A DNA stretch of 6,279 nt from Alphaproteobacteria bacterium. Lineage in GTDB: Bacteria; Pseudomonadota; Alphaproteobacteria; Rhizobiales; Aestuariivirgaceae. Location of the stretch: positions 1 to 6,279 of the forward strand of contig JAPLOT010000356.1 of assembly GCA_026400595.1 (NCBI GenBank), written 5' to 3'. The notes below the pieces were generated by a model. It saw only the letters and a program-made list of their open reading frames with translations, was not told where the DNA came from and did no database searches. How positions within the stretch are numbered: position 1 is the stretch's first letter; each line of letters starts with the position of its first letter. The translations under genes were made by a program, and so were the position numbers. Below are positions 1 to 6,279 of this stretch, piece by piece.

Positions 1-519
1 ATCGCCGAGACCGCCGAAGAGGTGGGCATCAGGCTGGCGATCCATCCTGACGATCCGCCCTTTCCGCTCTTCGGCCTGCCGCGCGTCAATTCGACTGCGG
101 AGGACACGGAGAAACTCTTCGACGCCGTGCCCAGCCCGGCCAACGGCATCACGCTTTGTACCGGTTCCTATGGCGCCAATCCCAAGAACGACCTGGTCGC
201 CATGGCGCGGCGCTTCGGCCCACGCGTGCACTTTGCGCATCTGCGCAACACAACGCGCGAGCCCGACGGTTCCTTCTACGAGGCCGAGCATCTCGACGGC
301 GACACCGACATGATCGGCGTTGTGGCGGCCCTGCGCCAGATCGAGACGGAAGAGGGACGGGAAATCCCAATGCGGCCCGACCATGGCCATGTCATCGTCG
401 ATGACATCGGCAAGACGGTGAACCCCGGCTATTCCTGCATCGGCCGGCTCAAGGGACTGGCGGAACTGCGCGGCGTGATGCGCACCGTCGATGCCTTCCG
501 CAGCGGCCGCCTGCACTGA
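1..519 (+). CDS. uxuA: Mannonate dehydratase, C-terminal part (5' end outside the window)
   Basis: Mannonate dehydratase removes water from D-mannonate to give 2-keto-3-deoxy-D-gluconate, a cytoplasmic step in glucuronate breakdown. The reading frame is open from base 1 and gives 172 residues to the TGA, about the last 45% of a protein that is usually near 395-400 aa. Numbering from the first visible residue, the family landmarks appear in order: HPDDPP with H15, LCTGS with C53, VHFAHLRN with H80, and MRPDHGH with D127. From memory, the metal ion in this family is held by a His, Cys, His, Asp set with similar spacing, so these four residues are the likely ligands. The closing NPGYSCIGRLKGLAELRG stretch is also typical of UxuA. 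The frame is intact and nothing suggests decay. The gene ends 11 nt before a transporter gene on the same strand, so it probably leads or sits inside an operon whose start lies to the left. Function is well supported; in vivo substrate preference is inferred. Confidence 0.95.
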   Translation: MAETAEEVGIRLAIHPDDPPFPLFGLPRVNSTAEDTEKLFDAVPSPANGITLCTGSYGANPKNDLVAMARRFGPRVHFAHLRNTTREPDGSFYEAEHLDGDTDMIGVVAALRQIETEEGREIPMRPDHGHVIVDDIGKTVNPGYSCIGRLKGLAELRGVMRTVDAFRSGRLH

Positions 520-533
520 GGCATGCCGGCTTG
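518..533 (+). promoter_or_regulatory. Shine-Dalgarno and TTG start coupled to the uxuA stop
   Basis: GAGG at 518-521 shares bases with the uxuA TGA (517-519) and lies 9 nt before TTG at 531. The only nearby ATG (523-525) is in another frame and hits TGA after three codons. This decides the start of the transporter and suggests coupled translation from uxuA. Confidence 0.65.
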
Positions 534-1712
534 AGAACCTTCCTCACCTTCCTTGCCGCCTATGTGCTGAGCCAGTTCTATCGTTCCTTCCTTGCGGTGA
601 TCGCGCCCGAACTGGCGCGCGAACTGGCGCTCGACCCGCAGGCACTGGGCAACATGCAGGCCTTCTGGATCCTGGGCTTCGTCGCCATGCAGTTCCCCGT
701 GGGCTGGGCCCTCGACACGCTGGGGCCACGCCGTACCGTATCCGCCATCATGCTTGCGGCCGTCGCAGGTGCGGCGCTCTTCGCGCGCGCGACGTCTGCC
801 TTCGATCTCAACCTTGCCATGGTGCTGATCGGCGTCGGCTGCAGCGCCATCTACATGGGCGCCATCTATGTCTTCGGCCGGGTCAATCGCCCGGATCGTT
901 TCGCCTTGCTCTGCTCGTGGCTGCTCGGCATCGGCACGGCGGGCAATCTTCTGGCGGCCTCGCCGCTGGCCTTCGCCGCCGAGACGATCGGCTGGCGCGT
1001 GTCGATGCTGGTCCTCGCGGCGCTGACCGCGGCCTCTGCCCTGTCCGTCGTCCTGCTCATCCGCGATCCACCGCGCCTGTCGGCGCACGGCGGCGACGGC
1101 TTTTTCGCCGGCATTGGTGAGATCCTCGCGACTCGCGCGCTCTGGCCCCTGCTGCCGCTGACCGCGATCGGCTATTCCGTCATCCTCGCCGAGCGCGGGC
1201 TCTGGGCCGGCCCCTTCTTCTCCGAGGTCTATGGCCTGTCGCCCGTTGAGCGCGGCAATGCGCTGCTGGTCATGGCGGCGGCCATGTCGGCCGGCGCCAT
1301 GATCTACGGACCGCTCGACAAGTGGTTCAGCACGCGCAAATGGGTGGTGGCCTCCGGCAGCGCGATGACGGCGGCCTGCTTCGTGCTGCTCGGCACGCGC
1401 GAGCTGTCGCTGACGGGCGCGACGGTCACGATGGCGGCACTCGGCGGCTTCGGCATGACCTACGGCGTACTCATGGCCCATGGCCGCAGCTTCGTGCCGG
1501 ACCGCCTGCTGGGCCGGGGCATCACGCTGCTCAACGTGCTCTTCATCGGCGGCGCCGGGCTGCTGCAGCCACTGAGCGGCGCCTTCATGACCTCCATGGC
1601 GGGGCAACCGCCGGCCGAGGCCTTCGCGACGCTGCATTTCGGGTTCGGGCTGCTTCTCCTCCTGGCGCTCATGGTCTATTTGTTTTCGCGCGACCGTCGC
1701 GCGGAGACTTGA
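531..1712 (+). CDS. Major facilitator superfamily (MFS) transporter
   Basis: This is a 393-residue inner-membrane transporter of the major facilitator superfamily, the usual length for a 12-helix member. Hydrophobic segments run through the whole protein. The signature loop between helices 2 and 3 is visible as GWALDTLGPRR (residues 58-68), and a weaker copy, GPLDKWFSTRK (260-270), starts the second half, as expected from the internal duplication. The N-terminus has an FYRSFLAVIAPELA stretch (16-29) before helix 2. The chosen start is TTG at 531, preceded by a GAGG at 518-521 that overlaps the uxuA stop codon, with 9 nt of spacing. No in-frame ATG lies between there and M43. Sitting 11 nt after uxuA, it could import a sugar acid, but it lacks the usual opening of ExuT/GudP-type hexuronate carriers, so the substrate is unknown. 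Direct proton-coupled import or export are both possible. Confidence 0.9.
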   Translation: MRTFLTFLAAYVLSQFYRSFLAVIAPELARELALDPQALGNMQAFWILGFVAMQFPVGWALDTLGPRRTVSAIMLAAVAGAALFARATSAFDLNLAMVLIGVGCSAIYMGAIYVFGRVNRPDRFALLCSWLLGIGTAGNLLAASPLAFAAETIGWRVSMLVLAALTAASALSVVLLIRDPPRLSAHGGDGFFAGIGEILATRALWPLLPLTAIGYSVILAERGLWAGPFFSEVYGLSPVERGNALLVMAAAMSAGAMIYGPLDKWFSTRKWVVASGSAMTAACFVLLGTRELSLTGATVTMAALGGFGMTYGVLMAHGRSFVPDRLLGRGITLLNVLFIGGAGLLQPLSGAFMTSMAGQPPAEAFATLHFGFGLLLLLALMVYLFSRDRRAET

Positions 1713-1715
1713 TCC

Positions 1716-2285
1716 ATGTTGTTCGACCGTAGCAAATCATGCCTCGTCGTCATCGACGTGCAGCAGTACTTCCTCGACAAGCTGCCGCTGGACTGGCGTG
1801 CGCCGCTTGTTGCGCGCATCGCCTGGCTCATGCGGCTTGCCGCTGCGCTCGACATTCCGGTCATCGCCACGGCCGAGGACATTGCCAATGACGGGCCGCT
1901 GGTGCCGGATCTCGCGAAGGAGCTGCGGCCTGGAACCATTATCCATGACAAGATGGTCTTTGGCCTTGCCGGCCAGGCGCCGATTCTCGATAACGTGCGG
2001 CGCCAAGGCCGCAGCGAGTGCGTGCTCGTCGGACTCGAGACCGATGTGTGCATCGCGCATTCCGCGATCGGCCTGATGCAGGAGGGCTTCCGCGTCGCCG
2101 TGGTCGAGGATGCGACGGCCTCGCCGCCGCCCCACCATGAGGCCGGGCTGCGCCGCATCGCCGGCGCAGGTGGCGTGATCACCAACTGCAAGGGCATCCA
2201 CTACGAATGGGTGCGCGATCTCGCGACGCTATCGGCCTTGAGGCAGAGATTGGGAACTGACCTGCCGCCGGGGTTGACGCTTTGA
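1716..2285 (+). CDS. Isochorismatase-family cysteine hydrolase
   Basis: This is a 189-residue cytoplasmic enzyme of the isochorismatase-like cysteine hydrolase fold, a family that includes isochorismatases, nicotinamidases, N-carbamoylsarcosine amidases and related C-N hydrolases. The catalytic triad is complete: D14 in VVIDVQ, K79 in HDKMVFG, and the nucleophile C112 in GLETDVCIAHS, which also contains the conserved loop before the cysteine. Length is normal for a single-domain member. The start is ATG at 1716, 3 nt after the transporter stop, with GGAGA at 1703-1707 and 8 nt spacing. There is no aryl-carrier domain, so this is not a siderophore EntB-type fusion. The metal-binding histidine pattern of true nicotinamidases (Asp-x-His after the first sheet) is not obvious, so a nicotinamidase call is not supported. 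It is the last gene of the uxuA run and ends 9 nt before a palindromic repeat. The substrate is unknown; the family assignment is firm. Confidence 0.9.
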   Translation: MLFDRSKSCLVVIDVQQYFLDKLPLDWRAPLVARIAWLMRLAAALDIPVIATAEDIANDGPLVPDLAKELRPGTIIHDKMVFGLAGQAPILDNVRRQGRSECVLVGLETDVCIAHSAIGLMQEGFRVAVVEDATASPPPHHEAGLRRIAGAGGVITNCKGIHYEWVRDLATLSALRQRLGTDLPPGLTL

Positions 2286-2294
2286 CTTGATTGT

Positions 2295-2323
2295 CCCTCT
2301 CCCATGCTTCGCATGGGAGAGGG
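2295..2323. repeat. Perfect 13-bp hairpin, first part of a compound intergenic repeat
   Basis: Arms 2295-2307 and 2311-2323 are perfectly complementary around a 3-nt loop (TTC). The hairpin starts 9 nt after the stop of the isochorismatase-like gene. No T-run follows on the + strand, so it is not a classic intrinsic terminator, though it could still stop or stabilise transcripts between the two convergent genes. The form, CCCTCTCCC...GGGAGAGGG followed by GCCCGAAGGGCGGGTGAGGG, matches a recurrent intergenic palindrome I recall from alphaproteobacteria. That recollection is unverified. Confidence 0.8.
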
Positions 2324-2324
2324 T

Positions 2325-2402
2325 GCCCGAAGGGCGGGTGAGGGCCTGAGCGGCAGCGAGGGTGGTCACCACCGGTGCTGCCGCACCGGCCCTCACCCGC
2401 CC
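2325..2402. repeat. Long imperfect inverted repeat with 15-bp outer arms (second part of compound repeat)
   Basis: A small hairpin, GCCC-GAA-GGGC (2325-2335), leads into a larger symmetrical unit. The outer arms 2332-2346 and 2388-2402 are perfectly complementary over 15 bp. Inside them lie a second stem, CGGCAGC/GCTGCCG (2351-2357 and 2377-2383), and a near-palindromic GGTGGTCACCACC core (2361-2373). The small hairpin and the outer stem share 2332-2335, so they are alternative folds. The right arm extends into the 3' end of the mmcQ-like gene and contains its stop codon (2393-2395). The unit could act as a REP-like element or a bidirectional transcription barrier. Confidence 0.75.
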
Positions 2403-2755
2403 AGGCCAAGCTCCTTCTGCACGCGCTTGGACAGGCCGGCGGCCACCAGGCGGTGACTCTCGCGGATGTAGCCCTTGAGGTCCTTGTCCTTCAGTGTCTG
2501 CGGGCCGGTCCGCTGAAGCCACAGCATGCCGCGCGAGGCGAGATAGGGCGCGGGTCGCATGCCCGGCTTGTCCTTGAGCAGATCGAAGCTCATGGCCGAG
2601 CACTTGAAGGTCACGGCGAGTTCCTCGCCATCGTTCCAGCCGGCAATCGCAAAGACCTTGCCCGCCACCTTCCAGACATGGGCGCCGCCCCATTGCACCA
2701 CATGGCTGGTGTGGGGCAGGGCGGCGCAGAAGCTGTTGTAGTCGTCGAGGGTCAT
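2393..2755 (-). CDS. MmcQ/YjbR family protein
   Basis: This is a small 120-residue protein of the MmcQ/YjbR family, a compact fold with a CyaY-like appearance that is often labelled DNA-binding, although the cellular role is poorly defined. Family marks visible from the ATG are the N-terminal helix ending in a LPHTSHVVQWGG stretch (13-24), HVWKVAGKVFAI (26-37), a TFKCS strand (49-53), PAPYLASRGMLWL (68-80), and a C-terminal LKGYIRESHRLVAAGLSKRVQKEL helix region (93-116). ATG at 2755 is preferred: it gives the usual family length and start. An in-frame TTG at 2767 would add four residues but has no ribosome site; the ATG itself has only a weak AGG. The gene lies downstream of clpB on the same strand across a hairpin terminator, 18 nt before the ATG, leaving no room for a separate promoter after the hairpin. 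The last two glycines and the stop codon fall in the arm of a palindromic repeat. Confidence 0.88.
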   Translation of the reverse strand: MTLDDYNSFCAALPHTSHVVQWGGAHVWKVAGKVFAIAGWNDGEELAVTFKCSAMSFDLLKDKPGMRPAPYLASRGMLWLQRTGPQTLKDKDLKGYIRESHRLVAAGLSKRVQKELGLGG

Positions 2756-2773
2756 GGCCTGCCGCAAAGGGAA

Positions 2774-2800
2774 ACGCGCCGGAGATGGTCTCCGGCGCGT
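2774..2800 (-). terminator. Hairpin terminator after clpB
   Basis: Arms 2774-2785 and 2789-2800 form a perfect 12-bp GC-rich stem with a 3-nt loop. Read on the - strand, the hairpin starts 15 nt after the clpB stop and is followed by TTTCCCTTT, a short and interrupted T tract, so termination may be partial. It separates clpB from the mmcQ-like gene. Confidence 0.8.
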
Positions 2801-2815
2801 CCGAGTGTAGCAGGT

Positions 2816-5434
<2,619 letters not shown>

Positions 5435-5567
5435 GATGTGTCTTTCCTCTCCTCGGCGCGCCTGCAGGGCCCCATGCGGGCACCCGGCAAACGCCGTCAA
5501 CGGTTGGCGGGGCAACCGCCCTCCCGGATCCTCGACGGCATCCTTGAGGCAGAACCCCTTGCTCGGG
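5435..5567 (-). other. clpB 5' leader with several small hairpins
   Basis: If the proposed promoter is correct, clpB mRNA carries a leader of roughly 130 nt. It contains an inverted repeat CGGTTG/CAACCG (5501-5506 and 5513-5518) that overlaps a second one, GGCGG/CCGCC (5506-5510 and 5516-5520), so the two stems exclude each other. Shorter 4-bp stems lie at 5485-5496 and 5469-5481. The Shine-Dalgarno stretch (5445-5454) is purine-rich and not clearly paired. Given the high GC content, some of this structure may be chance. Confidence 0.35.
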
Positions 5568-5572
5568 AACTA

Positions 5573-5601
5573 ATATGGTAAGTCTGCCTTGCGCCGACAA
5601 G
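5573..5601 (-). promoter_or_regulatory. Candidate clpB promoter (RpoH-like, overlapping a sigma-70-like match)
   Basis: On the - strand, CTTGTCG (5595-5601) and TACCATAT (5573-5580) are separated by 14 nt. This fits the sigma-32/RpoH pattern of CTTGAAA, 13-15 nt, CCCCATNT, matching the first four bases of the -35 and six of eight in the -10. The same stretch also reads as TTGTCG, 17 nt, CATATT, a moderate sigma-70 match (four of six in each box). It is the least GC-rich spot in the intergenic region. Heat-shock control of clpB is well known in proteobacteria; this assignment rests on pattern only. Confidence 0.45.
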
Positions 5602-5645
5602 ATCGGCCGCGGACGGCCCCGGGCCCGGTCGAAACTCTTGCGGTG

Positions 5646-5661
5646 GATCAAGGACATGATC
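5646..5661. promoter_or_regulatory. Inverted repeat GATCA-N6-TGATC upstream of the FNT gene
   Basis: A perfect 5-bp inverted repeat with a 6-nt spacer is centred about 33 nt before the ATG of the formate/nitrite transporter gene. The position would suit an operator in the leader. The half-sites do not match FNR or CRP boxes in orientation. A chance occurrence is quite possible. Confidence 0.25.
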
Positions 5662-5686
5662 TCTCGCCATCGCGCAGAAGGATCAC

Positions 5687-6279
5687 ATGGGAAACGAAGT
5701 TCCGCAGATCAACCCGACCGGACTGGGCGCCTACAGCCCGTCCGAAGTGGCCCGCCGCATCGAGGAGGCGGGCATCGCCAAGTCGCGGCTTCCGGCCGTG
5801 CCTCTCATGACGCTCGCGGTTCTTGCGGGCAGTTTCATCGCCCTGGGCGCTGCGGCTTTTACCGCAGTCATGGCCGGAACGGATCTGAGCTTTGGTCCAG
5901 CCAGGCTGTTGGGCGGCCTTGTCTTCTCGCTGGGGCTGGTGCTGGTGGTCGTGGCCGGCGCCGAACTCTTCACCGGCAACACGCTGATCGTCATGGCTTG
6001 GGTCGACCGCAAGATCCGGCTCCGCGATCTGTTGCGGAACTGGGTCTTCTCCTTCGCGGGAAATGCCGCAGGTGCCCTCGCCATCGTTGTTCTGATGGCC
6101 CTGGCGGGACTTCTCAAGGGTCAGGTCGGCGAGCTGGCGATCCGCATCGCCGAGGCCAAGGCCAGCCTCGGCTGGACCGAGGCACTGACCCGGGGAATTC
6201 TCTGCAACATGCTGGTCTGCCTCGCCGTCTGGCTCACCTTTGCCGCCCGGGACGTGGCCGGAAAGATCCTGGCCATCCT
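5687..6279 (+). CDS. Formate/nitrite transporter (FNT) family channel, N-terminal part
   Basis: FNT proteins are pentameric inner-membrane channels for small monovalent anions such as formate, nitrite or hydrosulfide. The first 197 codons are present and the gene runs off the right edge; members are usually 260-290 aa, so about a quarter to a third is missing. The start is ATG at 5687 with AGAAGGA at 5676-5682. Family marks: the N-terminal amphipathic helix region GAYSPSEVARRIEEAGIAKS (14-33); hydrophobic helices from about 41-63 and 72-91; the broken-helix motif GAELFTGN (91-98), whose threonine T96 lies at the constriction in known structures; a hydrophilic loop DRKIRLRDLLRNW (107-119); helix 121-143; and the RGILCNMLVCLAVW motif (169-182) of the second broken helix. 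The central pore histidine motif (FEHS-like) would lie past the window end, so it cannot be checked. The gene is divergent from clpB. FocA, NirC and other subtypes cannot be told apart here, so no gene symbol is given. Confidence 0.93.
   Translation, partial: MGNEVPQINPTGLGAYSPSEVARRIEEAGIAKSRLPAVPLMTLAVLAGSFIALGAAAFTAVMAGTDLSFGPARLLGGLVFSLGLVLVVVAGAELFTGNTLIVMAWVDRKIRLRDLLRNWVFSFAGNAAGALAIVVLMALAGLLKGQVGELAIRIAEAKASLGWTEALTRGILCNMLVCLAVWLTFAARDVAGKILAI

Noticed and set aside
429..1637. 402-residue reading frame on the - strand
   Set aside because: It lies antisense to the MFS gene, is dominated by Arg, Gly, Ala, Glu and Gln, and shows no recognisable domain; long antisense frames are common at this GC content.
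531..1712. Naming the transporter as a hexuronate carrier (ExuT-like)
   Set aside because: The position after uxuA is suggestive, but the N-terminal signature of that family is not seen, so only MFS is supported.
1716..2285. Naming the hydrolase as nicotinamidase or isochorismatase (EntB-type)
   Set aside because: The metal-site pattern of nicotinamidase is not evident, there is no carrier domain, and no siderophore or NAD salvage genes lie nearby.
2756..2767. TTG start at 2767 for the mmcQ-like gene (124 residues)
   Set aside because: It adds only MRQA before the family-like MTLDDY opening and has no Shine-Dalgarno sequence; ATG at 2755 is simpler.
5435..5515. Longer ClpB start giving 899 residues
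   Set aside because: The extra 27 residues do not resemble ClpB N-termini, while ATG at 5434 gives the standard MDFEKYTERS opening and has a good ribosome site.
5548..5563. Sigma-54 promoter on the + strand (GGCAG...TTGCT) before the FNT gene
   Set aside because: GG and GC are 11 nt apart instead of the strictly required 10, and the site lies more than 120 nt before the start codon.
5646..5661. FNR or CRP box
   Set aside because: FNR sites are TTGAT-N4-ATCAA and CRP sites TGTGA-N6-TCACA; here the half-sites are in the opposite order or do not match.

Overview
This 6.3-kb window is a high-GC bacterial chromosomal segment. The likely source is an alphaproteobacterium, possibly Rhodospirillales-like, judging from strongly GC-biased codons, the style of the ClpB, MmcQ/YjbR and FNT proteins, and a palindromic intergenic repeat of a kind I recall from alphaproteobacterial genomes. 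The lineage call is inference, not a database result. Almost all of the window is coding.

Region 1 (1-2285, + strand) reads as one tightly packed operon: the 3' end of a mannonate dehydratase gene (uxuA), a 12-TM-type major facilitator transporter that starts at a TTG codon, and an isochorismatase-fold cysteine hydrolase. Intergenic gaps are 11 and 3 nt, with Shine-Dalgarno-like sequences overlapping or just preceding the upstream stop codons, so translation is probably coupled. UxuA acts in hexuronate catabolism (D-mannonate to 2-keto-3-deoxygluconate). The roles of the transporter and the hydrolase beside it cannot be fixed from sequence alone.

Region 2 (2286-2402) is a compound palindromic repeat between two convergent genes. 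It has a perfect 13-bp hairpin, a small 4-bp hairpin, and a 71-nt inverted-repeat unit with 15-bp outer arms. The last arm runs into the mmcQ-like reading frame and supplies its stop codon.

Region 3 (2393-5434, - strand) holds the chaperone gene clpB (872 aa from the preferred start) followed by a MmcQ/YjbR-family gene. A 12-bp hairpin terminator lies between them. Upstream of clpB is a 252-nt divergent intergenic region with a candidate heat-shock/housekeeping promoter about 140 nt before the start codon and a hairpin-rich leader.

Region 4 (5687-6279, + strand) is the first 197 codons of a formate/nitrite transporter family channel, cut by the window edge.

I saw no tRNA, rRNA, CRISPR array, insertion sequence or phage gene. 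Most of the window is ordinary housekeeping and accessory metabolism. The points most worth a second look are the compound repeat that reaches into a gene end, the hydrolase in the uxuA operon, and the clpB control region.
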